From: Eubacterium sp. | Lineage (GTDB): Bacteria > Bacillota > Clostridia > Lachnospirales > Lachnospiraceae | DNA: 64,000 nucleotides | Direction of reading: 5' to 3' | Assembly (NCBI GenBank): GCA_017619835.1 | Contig: JAFZRN010000008.1 | Coordinates: 89,490 to 153,489, forward strand | Part shown: positions 43,312 to 51,500 of the stretch, piece by piece | Layout of the letters: each line of letters opens with the position of its first letter | How positions within the stretch are numbered: the first letter of the stretch is position 1 | Made by a program: the position numbers and the translations under genes | Notes under the pieces: model-generated | Databases searched by the model: none | Told to the model about the DNA's origin: nothing | Seen by the model: only the letters and a program-made list of their open reading frames with translations

Positions 43312-44178
43312 ATGTACAGAATAGAAAGTTCGACAATTTTAACACCTCAGAACGGGCTGAATATATATAGGGGACGCACGCATGACTCTGTCACACTGAC
43401 GGAGATCCGGGGGCATGATCCTATGGATATCGGCATTAAATATGATGCGCCCGAGCTTCTTGAAGGAACTCTGAGGACAAGGCGTTCGACCTGTATGATC
43501 CTTATGGGCAATCTGGGAGATCCTTATAACGATATCGAAAAAGAACTCGAGCTTACCAGAAGCTGCCTTAAGATAATCGAGAATAATGATTACGGTGTCT
43601 GCATCAGCACTCATCAGTCGCTTATCTTAAGAGATATGGATGTTCTTTCGGGTATTGCGGCCAAGACAAAATGCGTTGTTGATATACCGATTCCGACTCT
43701 TGATGAAATAATACTTGAGAAGCTTGAAGGAAGTGATACAATATCTGTCGGTGACAGATTAGGTCTTGTAAAGAATTTGAGTGAAAAAGGGATCGATGTT
43801 GTCGTGGATATATATCCGGTGATCCCATTTGTAAATGACTCTCTGAAGGATTTAAATAGCCTTGTGAAAACTATTCTCGAATATGATATCCGGGCGATAG
43901 ATCTAAGAGACTTAAGGCTCAGCATATCCAAAAACACGAAGCGTTTCTTTGAAACGGCTTTTGAAGAGAGATTCCCGGAACAATTTAAGGAATATATGGA
44001 TTCGGGCTTAAACGAAAGCAGTGACATCACTGCACGAAATGATAAACAGATGATCCGTGACCTTGACAAAATGATAAAACCCCACAAGGTCATGTATGAT
44101 ACAAGACAGATAAAACTGTGGAGACGACAATATGAGAATAAGACCACAGGAAAACAAATGACTATTCCATTTGAATAA
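43312..44178 (+). CDS. Spore-photolyase-like radical-SAM homologue lacking cluster cysteines
   Basis: A 288-residue protein collinear with SPL-family radical-SAM proteins of Clostridia: N-terminal STILTPQNGLNIYRG, then DAPELLEGTLRTRRS near 45, MGNLGDPYNDIEKELELTR near 64-82, LILRDMDVL near 105, KCVVDIPIPTLDE near 120 and a C-terminal tail ending MTIPFE. In the family the next bases encode a C-x3-C-x2-C cluster motif. Here the corresponding residues are Arg22, Ser26 and Leu29, so no 4Fe-4S/SAM centre can form. The frame is intact. It follows jetC by 17 nt, where Wadjet systems usually have jetD, and shows no Toprim or DUF2220/DUF3322 signature. The function is unknown. Confidence 0.7.
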   Translation: MYRIESSTILTPQNGLNIYRGRTHDSVTLTEIRGHDPMDIGIKYDAPELLEGTLRTRRSTCMILMGNLGDPYNDIEKELELTRSCLKIIENNDYGVCISTHQSLILRDMDVLSGIAAKTKCVVDIPIPTLDEIILEKLEGSDTISVGDRLGLVKNLSEKGIDVVVDIYPVIPFVNDSLKDLNSLVKTILEYDIRAIDLRDLRLSISKNTKRFFETAFEERFPEQFKEYMDSGLNESSDITARNDKQMIRDLDKMIKPHKVMYDTRQIKLWRRQYENKTTGKQMTIPFE

Positions 44179-44189
44179 AGGAGGAAAAA

Positions 44190-45362
44190 ATGGACTACAA
44201 TCAGGCAAGCTTAAAGATGCATGAGGAAAATCAGGGAAAACTCGAGGTAAACCTCAAGGTTCCCGTAGAGACAAAAGAGGATCTTTCCACCGCCTATACC
44301 CCGGGCGTAGCAGAGCCCTGCAGGAAGATCGCAGAGAATCCGGATGATGTGTATAAATACACTCTTAAGGCCAACACGGTAGCGGTAGTATCAGACGGAA
44401 CAGCTGTTCTCGGACTCGGAGACATCGGTCCCCTTGCGGCCATTCCGGTAATGGAAGGTAAATCAGTATTATTCAAGAGATTCGGAAACGTGGATGCATT
44501 TCCAATCTGCATTGACACAAAGGATACAGACGAGATAGTTGAGACCGTAAAGAGACTTGCTCCTTCCTTCGGAGGAATCAATCTTGAGGATATATCCGCT
44601 CCCAGATGCTTCGAGGTAGAGGCAAGACTTAAGGAAGAACTGGATATCCCCGTATTCCATGATGACCAGCATGGAACGGCAATCGTTGTTGCCGCAGGTC
44701 TTACAAATGCACTCAAGATAGTTAAGAAAGAGTGGAAGGATGTAAGTGCCGTGATAAGCGGTGCAGGTTCTGCCGGCATCTCGATCTGTAAGCTCCTTCA
44801 GAGCTTTGGTATCGGAAATGTTGTCCTTGTCGACAGTCAGGGAGCGCTTGTGGATGGTGATCCGAGACTTAATCCCGCCAAGCAGGAGATCGCAGCTGTT
44901 ACGAATAAAGATAAAGAGAGCGGAAGCCTTGCCGATGTAATAAAGGGTAAGGATGTATTCATTGGTGTATCCGCTCCCGGAATCGTTACCTCCGAGATGG
45001 TAAGAAGCATGGCTTCCGATCCTATCGTATTTGCCATGGCTAATCCCACACCCGAGATCATGCCGGATGAGGCAAAGGCAGGCGGTGCAAGGATAATCGC
45101 AACAGGCCGTTCGGATTTCCCTAATCAGATCAATAACGTACTTGTATTCCCGGGAATCTTCAGAGGTGCCCTCGATGCAAGAGCAAGAGCTATAACCGAA
45201 CCGATGAAGGAAGCTGCTGCAAGAGCTATAGCTTCCATCGTTACGGAAGATGAGCTTTCAGAGGAATACATCATCCCCGATGCATTTAACGAGAAGGTTG
45301 CAAAGGTGGTTGCAAAGGCAGTTGCCGATGAGGCACGCCGCAGTAATGTAGCAAGAGTTTAA
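44190..45362 (+). CDS. NAD(P)-dependent malic enzyme
   Basis: A 390-residue malic enzyme of the short bacterial type, converting malate to pyruvate and CO2 with reduction of NAD or NADP. The N-terminal domain has the catalytic tyrosine segment DLSTAYTPGVAEPC near 34 and NTVAVVSDGTAVLGLGDIGPLA near 59-80. The metal-binding part is EDISAPRCFEVE near 133 and VFHDDQHGTAIV near 155. The Rossmann domain begins at VISGAGSAGISICKLL near 190. The ATG follows AAAGGAGG, only 11 nt after the preceding gene, so it could be read through from the Jet operon. The next gene starts 11 nt later. Coenzyme choice cannot be told. Confidence 0.94.
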   Translation: MDYNQASLKMHEENQGKLEVNLKVPVETKEDLSTAYTPGVAEPCRKIAENPDDVYKYTLKANTVAVVSDGTAVLGLGDIGPLAAIPVMEGKSVLFKRFGNVDAFPICIDTKDTDEIVETVKRLAPSFGGINLEDISAPRCFEVEARLKEELDIPVFHDDQHGTAIVVAAGLTNALKIVKKEWKDVSAVISGAGSAGISICKLLQSFGIGNVVLVDSQGALVDGDPRLNPAKQEIAAVTNKDKESGSLADVIKGKDVFIGVSAPGIVTSEMVRSMASDPIVFAMANPTPEIMPDEAKAGGARIIATGRSDFPNQINNVLVFPGIFRGALDARARAITEPMKEAAARAIASIVTEDELSEEYIIPDAFNEKVAKVVAKAVADEARRSNVARV

Positions 45363-45373
45363 AGGAAAGTTTT

Positions 45374-47416
45374 ATGTCATTAGAATTATATGAGAAAGCA
45401 CGAAAGATGGGCGTCAAAGCCTATAAGAGCAGTGTCTCGCAGGGACGCTACCCTTATCTTCCCGTGCTTGACGATATACTGGATAAGGACTCGGTGTCGA
45501 GTGATGTTTCCCTCGGTCTCGTGGATATACCTCTTGACCGCATAGTGGGAACATGTACCAAAGGAAGGACCAGAGCATTTGCATCTAACTTCATGCCTCT
45601 TATGGAAGAAGGGACGGAGTTCTGTGCCAAATGGTCCGTACTTTGTGATGCCCATCTTTCGGAAGGCATCAGAGATGCCATTAAAGTATATGAATATCTG
45701 AATAATTATTACGTTGTAGAAGGCAATAAAAGAGTGAGTGTCCTCAAGTATTTTGAGGCTGACTCCATTCCGGCATTTGTCACAAGAAAGGTTCCGAAGC
45801 TTACCGATGATCCCGAGATCCGTATCTATTATGAATATATGGATTTCAACAGGAAGACCGGTCTTAACTTCATATTCTTCTCGAGGGAGGGGAGCTATAA
45901 AAGGCTGATAGATGAAGTAAATAATGCAATGAAGACAGATGAGATATCGGAGGACTCCACGGATATAAGCACAGTCAGCGGAGCGGCCGATACCGCGGAT
46001 GGTTCCGGCATGGTGATAAGAGCCGTGTCTTCAAAGATATGGGACGAGGATATACTTCTCGAGCTGAAGGCGGCTTACAGACGTTTTGCAGTTGCCTATA
46101 AGACAAAGGGTGGAGAACATCTCGAAGATATCACGACGGGAGATGCGTTCCTTGCCTTCGTGGAACTGTCGGGCTTTGATAAGGTCTGCGATATGGGAAT
46201 CGATGAGATTGAAAATGGTATCGCATCCATGTGGCAGGAGTTTCTTGTTATGAACGAGCAGTCCGAGGTTGAGGTTTCCCTTAATCCGCCCGAGACCAAG
46301 AAGAGTGTGATATCACAGCTTATCAGTAAAAAGCCTTCTGCGGATAATCCGCTCAAGGTAGCATTTATCTATGATAAGGACCCTGTTCAGTCTGACTGGC
46401 TTTATTCACATGAGCTGGGAAGAAATCATATAAAGGAAGTCTTCGGAGATACCATAAGCACGCTTAAGATAACTGCTGCTTCCACTGAAGAGGAAGCAAT
46501 CGAAGCAATGGAAGAGCTTATCGAAAAAGAGAAGGTGGAAGTTATCTTCACTACTACCACGAATCTTGTTGATGCCAGTCTTAAGGTTGCGATCAAGCAT
46601 CCTGATGTGAAGATACTGAACTGTTCACTGAACACTTCGCATAGATATATAAGAACCTACAGTGCACGTCTGTATGAAGCAAAGTTCCTTTCGGGAATGA
46701 TAGCGGGTGCGCTTACAAAGACCAACCGTATAGGATATCTTGCGGATTATCCTATCTTCGGCGTTATCGCAAATATCAATGCATTTGCCCAGGGAGTCCG
46801 TATGGTGAATCCCTATGCGGTAATCGAGCTTAAGTGGAGTACTCTTAAGGACAGTGAAGGAAGGGGAAACATATATAGATCCTTCTATGAAAACGGAATA
46901 GATTTTGTTTCCGATCAGGACATGATAACACCGAGCAAGGCTTCGCGCCGTTTCGGTCTTTATCAGGTTACTGATACCGATATTATCAACATTACAATGG
47001 CTACCTATAACTGGGGCAAGATGTATGAGAAGATAATCGACATCATTATGAACGGAAACTGGGGAAGTGCCGACGCCGAGAGCGAGAGCAAGCCCATCAA
47101 TTACTGGTGGGGACTTTCGACGGGAGTCGTGGATCTGATCCTTTCCGATAAGATTCCCAAGGCAACTGTCAGAATGATAGAAGCCATGAAAAGTATGGTA
47201 ATAGATGAAAAGCTTCATGTGTTTGATGGTGAGATCATCGACCAGAACGGAAATACTATCAGCAGCGAAGATGAAGGAATGATCATAGATGACATCATCA
47301 AGATGGACTGGCTTCTCTGTAATGTCGAGGGAACCATCCCCGCAAAAGAGGAATTAAGAGAAGATGCACAGTCGATCGTTGAACTTCGTGGTGTCAAGAA
47401 GGAGTCGGAAGAGTGA
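45374..47416 (+). CDS. ParB-like/BMP-type substrate-binding fusion, no signal peptide
   Basis: A 680-residue protein with two parts. The N-terminal 300 residues include a ParB/Srx-like segment (YYVVEGNKRVSVLKYFEAD near 113-131) and helical regions. The C-terminal part (from about 325, LKVAFIYDKDPVQSDWLYSHELGRNHI, to about 640) is a BmpA/Med-type periplasmic-binding-protein fold, with VEVIFTTTTNLVDASLKVA near 390-410, AKFLSGMIAGALTKTNRIGYLADYPIFGVIANINAFAQG near 435-475 and INYWWGLSTGVVDL near 575. There is no signal peptide or lipobox, so it is cytoplasmic and may be a ligand-sensing regulator. The next gene overlaps by 4 nt. Confidence 0.75.
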   Translation: MSLELYEKARKMGVKAYKSSVSQGRYPYLPVLDDILDKDSVSSDVSLGLVDIPLDRIVGTCTKGRTRAFASNFMPLMEEGTEFCAKWSVLCDAHLSEGIRDAIKVYEYLNNYYVVEGNKRVSVLKYFEADSIPAFVTRKVPKLTDDPEIRIYYEYMDFNRKTGLNFIFFSREGSYKRLIDEVNNAMKTDEISEDSTDISTVSGAADTADGSGMVIRAVSSKIWDEDILLELKAAYRRFAVAYKTKGGEHLEDITTGDAFLAFVELSGFDKVCDMGIDEIENGIASMWQEFLVMNEQSEVEVSLNPPETKKSVISQLISKKPSADNPLKVAFIYDKDPVQSDWLYSHELGRNHIKEVFGDTISTLKITAASTEEEAIEAMEELIEKEKVEVIFTTTTNLVDASLKVAIKHPDVKILNCSLNTSHRYIRTYSARLYEAKFLSGMIAGALTKTNRIGYLADYPIFGVIANINAFAQGVRMVNPYAVIELKWSTLKDSEGRGNIYRSFYENGIDFVSDQDMITPSKASRRFGLYQVTDTDIINITMATYNWGKMYEKIIDIIMNGNWGSADAESESKPINYWWGLSTGVVDLILSDKIPKATVRMIEAMKSMVIDEKLHVFDGEIIDQNGNTISSEDEGMIIDDIIKMDWLLCNVEGTIPAKEELREDAQSIVELRGVKKESEE

Positions 47417-48003
47417 GGATTCTAACTTTAGCAGACATGGAATCTAAATATTTGTGGGACTTCTTCGAGAAGAGTAAGCTGGAGGGGATAGACCTTATCC
47501 TGTCCGCAGGTGATCTCGCTCATGAGTATCTGGAGTTTCTTGCGACCTATTCCAAAGCGCCGGTACTCTATATACACGGGAACCATGACACAAAGTATAT
47601 CGACGATCCCCCTCTCGGATGTATATGCATAGATGATGATATTTATGTATATAATGGCGTGAGAATTATGGGACTCGGCGGCAGTATGTGTTATAATTAT
47701 GGTTCCTTCCAGTATACCGAGAAGGATATGTACATGAGATACCTTAAGCTTAAGCCGAAGCTCTGGAGAAGAAAAGGGATAGATATCCTGCTTACCCATG
47801 CACCTGCATACGGCCTGAATGACGGAACCGATCTTCCGCATATGGGCTTTAAGTGTTTCAACAAGATCATGGATAAGTATGAACCGAGTCTTTTTGTTCA
47901 CGGCCATGTTCACCTTAACTACGGCAGGGAGCATAAGAGAGAAGATACATATAATAAGACCAGAGTAATCAATGCTTTTGAAAGATATATAGTTGAGCTT
48001 TAG
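47413..48003 (+). CDS. Metallophosphoesterase
   Basis: A 196-residue calcineurin-like phosphoesterase. The metal-binding motifs in order are an N-terminal ILTLADMES (replacing the usual D-x-H), SAGDLAHEYL near 33 (GD), IHGNHDTKYI near 55 (GNHD), LLTHAPAYGLNDG near 124 and VHGHVHLNYG near 158 (GHxH). The first motif lacks its histidine, which could alter metal site 1. The start is GTG overlapping the BMP-fusion stop, which indicates translational coupling. It is cytoplasmic with unknown substrate, and tied by coupling to the BMP-like protein. Confidence 0.85.
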   Translation: MRILTLADMESKYLWDFFEKSKLEGIDLILSAGDLAHEYLEFLATYSKAPVLYIHGNHDTKYIDDPPLGCICIDDDIYVYNGVRIMGLGGSMCYNYGSFQYTEKDMYMRYLKLKPKLWRRKGIDILLTHAPAYGLNDGTDLPHMGFKCFNKIMDKYEPSLFVHGHVHLNYGREHKREDTYNKTRVINAFERYIVEL

Positions 48004-48018
48004 GGGAAGGAGACTTAA

Positions 48019-49377
48019 TTGAACGATTTTTCAGAGTTCCGTGATCTTACGGAAAAATACGTTGAAAGATATAGTAACGGTACGATAGATAAGTCTCTTT
48101 ACACGAAGTATGATGTAAAGAGAGGCTTAAGAGATGCCGACGGCCGAGGAGTCCTGACGGGACTTACGGAGATATCGGATGTATCGGGCTTTCGTGTTGA
48201 GAAAGATAAGAGAATCCCGATCCCGGGCGAGCTTTACTATCAGGGCTATGATGTAAGGCAGCTTGTAAATGGTTTCAATGGCTCGAAACACGGCTTTGAG
48301 GAAGTTATATTCCTGCTTCTCTTCGGAGAGCTTCCCACAAGAGAAGAGCTGGATGAGTTTATAGAGATCCTGGGGATTTTAAGACCGCTTCCGGAAAACT
48401 TTAACAGAGATGTCATTATGAAGCAACCGAGTCGTAATATAATGAATGTGCTTCAGAGATGCGTGCTTACGCTTTATACCTATGACGATAATCCGGACGA
48501 TATCAGCATAAGACATGTGCTTGCACAATCCTTAAGTCTTATCGCAAGATTTCCGGTAATTGCAGCATACGGCTATCAGAGCTACAGACACCGCTACATG
48601 GATTCGAGTCTTGTGGTACATAGACCGAAGCCGGAACTTTCCACAGCGGAGAACATATTGAGGCTTCTAAGACCCGATCCTTCCTTTACGGACCTGGAGG
48701 CCCAGGTTCTGGATGTCTGTCTTACGCTTCATGCTGAGCACGGCGGTGGTAACAACTCCACCTTTACGACTCACGTAATAACCACTACGGGTACAGATAC
48801 CTATTCAACGGTTGCCGGCTCCCTCGGTTCTCTTAAGGGTCCGAGACACGGTGGTGCCAATCTCAAGGTTCAGCAGATGGTTGCGGATCTTAAGGCAAAT
48901 GTCGAGGATACCGAAAATGATGCCCAGGTCAAGGCTTACCTCACAAAGCTTCTTAATAAGCAGGCCTTTGACAAGGCGGGACTGATATATGGGATGGGAC
49001 ATGCAATCTATACACTGTCAGACCCCAGAGCGGAGATACTTAAGGAATATGCCCGCAAGCTTTCCGAGGCTGAAGGCTATGTTAAGGAATTCGAGCTTTA
49101 TGACAGGATAGAAAGACTTGCAAAGGATCTTATCTCCAAGAACAGGGATGTTCAGAAGCCGGTTTGTGCAAATGTGGATCTTTACAGCGGTTTCGTTTAT
49201 TCCGTTTTAAAGATTCCGACAGAGCTCTTTACGCCGATGTTCGCCATTGCCCGTATCGCAGGCTGGTCGGCTCACAGGATAGAAGAAGTAGTTAATAACG
49301 GAAAGATCATTCGTCCGGCATACAAATACGTGGGTACCCATAGAGAGTACCTTCCGATCGAAGAGAGGAATTGGTAA
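48019..49377 (+). CDS. Citrate synthase
   Basis: A 452-residue citrate synthase that condenses acetyl-CoA and oxaloacetate. The large-domain part PGELYYQGYDVRQLVNGF near 75 is conserved. LHAEHGGGNNSTFTTHVITTTGTD near 235 carries a catalytic histidine region, LKGPRHGGANLKV near 278 the second, and GMGHAIYTLSDPR near 325 the third histidine with its arginine. The length fits the bacterial type I/II-like Clostridia form. The start is TTG 48019 behind GGGGAAGGAG. Together with malic enzyme upstream it suggests a local group for C4/C6 carbon flow toward 2-oxoglutarate. Confidence 0.93.
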   Translation: MNDFSEFRDLTEKYVERYSNGTIDKSLYTKYDVKRGLRDADGRGVLTGLTEISDVSGFRVEKDKRIPIPGELYYQGYDVRQLVNGFNGSKHGFEEVIFLLLFGELPTREELDEFIEILGILRPLPENFNRDVIMKQPSRNIMNVLQRCVLTLYTYDDNPDDISIRHVLAQSLSLIARFPVIAAYGYQSYRHRYMDSSLVVHRPKPELSTAENILRLLRPDPSFTDLEAQVLDVCLTLHAEHGGGNNSTFTTHVITTTGTDTYSTVAGSLGSLKGPRHGGANLKVQQMVADLKANVEDTENDAQVKAYLTKLLNKQAFDKAGLIYGMGHAIYTLSDPRAEILKEYARKLSEAEGYVKEFELYDRIERLAKDLISKNRDVQKPVCANVDLYSGFVYSVLKIPTELFTPMFAIARIAGWSAHRIEEVVNNGKIIRPAYKYVGTHREYLPIEERNW

Positions 49378-49382
49378 AGATT

Positions 49383-51473
49383 ATGGATATATTGTCAATA
49401 TTACAGCTTTTCGGAGGAATCGGACTGTTCCTCTTCGGAATGAGCAACATGAGCTCATCGCTGGAGAAGCTGACAGGATCCGGTCTCGAAAGACTTCTTG
49501 AAAAGGTTACAACAAGTAAGAAAAAAGGAGTAGGACGCATCAAGGGATGGGCCTTCGGTGCAGGAGTTACTGCAATCATACAGAGTTCCGCAGCGACCAC
49601 GATCATGCTTGTCGGTTTCGTAAATGCCGGCATCATGAAGGTTGCTCAGGCAATGCCGGTTGTATTCGGTTCAAACCTGGGTAGTACGATCACCGCACAG
49701 ATCCTCCGTCTCGGAGATATCGGTTCCGACAACATTGTACTCCAGCTCCTTAAACCCGCATCCTTCGCACCCATACTGGTGGGAATCGGTGCATTCATAA
49801 TAGTATTTACGAAGAGTAAGAACTCCAAGAATATCGCGGGTATCATGGTAGGCCTCGGAATGCTTTTCTATGGTATGACCCTTATGGAAAATGTCTTCGC
49901 CCCGCTTAAGGAATCAGCGAAGTTCCAGTCCTTCTTCACATCCTTTGAGAATCCGCTTATCGGAATCCTGACAGGAATAGTGATAACAGTCATACTTCAG
50001 AGCTCAAATGCATCCGTTGGTATCCTGCAGGCCCTTTCTTCCTCGGGTTCCATCTCATTTGCAGTGGCTATCCCGATAATCATCGGACAGAACATCGGTA
50101 AGTGTTCGACCACCATCATGGGCGGTATCGGAGCAAATAAAAAATCCAAGAGACTGGTCGTAGGCTATGTATTCTTCAATGTATTCGGAGCAGTATTCTT
50201 CGCAGTCATCATTTATCTGCTTCATTACACGATCGGACTGCCTTTCATGGCTAAGCTGGTTAACCGAGGCAGCATAGCTACAATCCACCTTCTCTTCAAC
50301 CTTATCACAGGTCTCATCCTGCTTCCTTTCTCGGATAAGGTTACAGAGTTTACCGAAAAGGTGATCCGTGAGGAAGAAAACGATGATATAGATAAAGAAT
50401 TTGCAAAGCTTGATGACATGCTCCTCAATACTCCGACCATTGCTCTTGAACAGTGCAAGGCACTCATCAACAAGATGGGAGAGGCAATTCTTGAGAACTA
50501 CAAGCTGGCAACCGATATGATATATCAGTACAACGAGGAAATGCTTCCTAAGATGGAGGAGAATGAATCTTTTATAGATAAATGTGAGACAAATCTTTCT
50601 GCCTACATAGTAAGGATCGACAGAAAGAGACTTACGAATGACGATAAGCTGACGTCTTATGAGATACTTAATTCCATAGGTGATTTCGAGAGAATGGGTG
50701 ACTACTGTATGAACATCGCTTATGTTGCTAAGGAAAAGAATGAGAAAGGAATACATTTCTCACCTTCCGGCCATAAGGAGACGGAAAGCATCATATCTGC
50801 CGTAAGATATACGATAGAAACAGCAATTAATTCCTTTATCAAGGATGATATATATCTCGCAGTCAGGGTTGAACCTCTTTCGGAGGCAATCGATGAGCTG
50901 AAGGAGATAATAAAGTCGCATCACGTTGAACGTCTTCAGGAAGGAATCTGCAGTATCGAGGGCGGTGTATCACTTTTCGATCTTGTTAACAGCTTCGAGA
51001 GGATAGCATCCCATGCGGCAAATGTTTCTCTTCATGTAATAAAGAAGGTAAGACGTGATAACGAATTCGATGAGATGCACGGTCATGCAAATGATAACCA
51101 GGCTGAGGAATATAAGGCTCTGTATCATTACTATGAATCACAGTATATCCAGCCAATCCTGGTACATGAGGGTGACTTATCCTATGAGACTGCTATCGAC
51201 TCGATAGATAAGACTCTTGAGAAGAAGGAGAAAGAGGCTAAGGCAAAGGCTGATGCCAAGAAGAAGTCTCAGTCCAAGGATAAAGCTTCCAAGAGCTCCA
51301 AGAAGCCTTCCGATAAGTCTGATAAGAATATTCAGAAGGGTTCTGATAAGAATGTTCAGAAGAACGATAAGAACGTTCAGAAGTCCTCTGACAAGAATGA
51401 CAAGAATGCTTCCAAGGATACATCCAAGGACAGCAAGAATAAAAACAGTAACAAGAAAAAGGGCAGTAAATAG
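49383..51473 (+). CDS. Na/Pi cotransporter family protein with PhoU domain
   Basis: A 696-residue protein of the NptA/YjbB type. Two inverted Na/Pi-cotransport repeats carry the QSS motifs (IQSSAATTIMLVGFVNAG near 65 and LQSSNASVGILQALSSSG near 205) in about nine membrane helices (residues 1-310). A cytoplasmic PhoU-like helical domain follows (about 340-560). The last 75 residues are a low-complexity Lys/Ser/Asp/Asn tail with imperfect DKNVQK-type repeats. It imports or exports phosphate with sodium. The start is taken at ATG 49383; a TTG at 49371 overlapping citrate synthase is also possible. It is followed 27 nt later by the MoxR operon. Confidence 0.88.
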   Translation: MDILSILQLFGGIGLFLFGMSNMSSSLEKLTGSGLERLLEKVTTSKKKGVGRIKGWAFGAGVTAIIQSSAATTIMLVGFVNAGIMKVAQAMPVVFGSNLGSTITAQILRLGDIGSDNIVLQLLKPASFAPILVGIGAFIIVFTKSKNSKNIAGIMVGLGMLFYGMTLMENVFAPLKESAKFQSFFTSFENPLIGILTGIVITVILQSSNASVGILQALSSSGSISFAVAIPIIIGQNIGKCSTTIMGGIGANKKSKRLVVGYVFFNVFGAVFFAVIIYLLHYTIGLPFMAKLVNRGSIATIHLLFNLITGLILLPFSDKVTEFTEKVIREEENDDIDKEFAKLDDMLLNTPTIALEQCKALINKMGEAILENYKLATDMIYQYNEEMLPKMEENESFIDKCETNLSAYIVRIDRKRLTNDDKLTSYEILNSIGDFERMGDYCMNIAYVAKEKNEKGIHFSPSGHKETESIISAVRYTIETAINSFIKDDIYLAVRVEPLSEAIDELKEIIKSHHVERLQEGICSIEGGVSLFDLVNSFERIASHAANVSLHVIKKVRRDNEFDEMHGHANDNQAEEYKALYHYYESQYIQPILVHEGDLSYETAIDSIDKTLEKKEKEAKAKADAKKKSQSKDKASKSSKKPSDKSDKNIQKGSDKNVQKNDKNVQKSSDKNDKNASKDTSKDSKNKNSNKKKGSK

Positions 51474-51500
51474 ATATAAGATATAGGAGAACATGACAAA

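Noticed and set aside
43312-44178. Possibility that this gene is JetD
   Set aside because: No Toprim or DUF2220/DUF3322-like acidic motifs are seen, while SPL-type radical-SAM segments are present from start to end.
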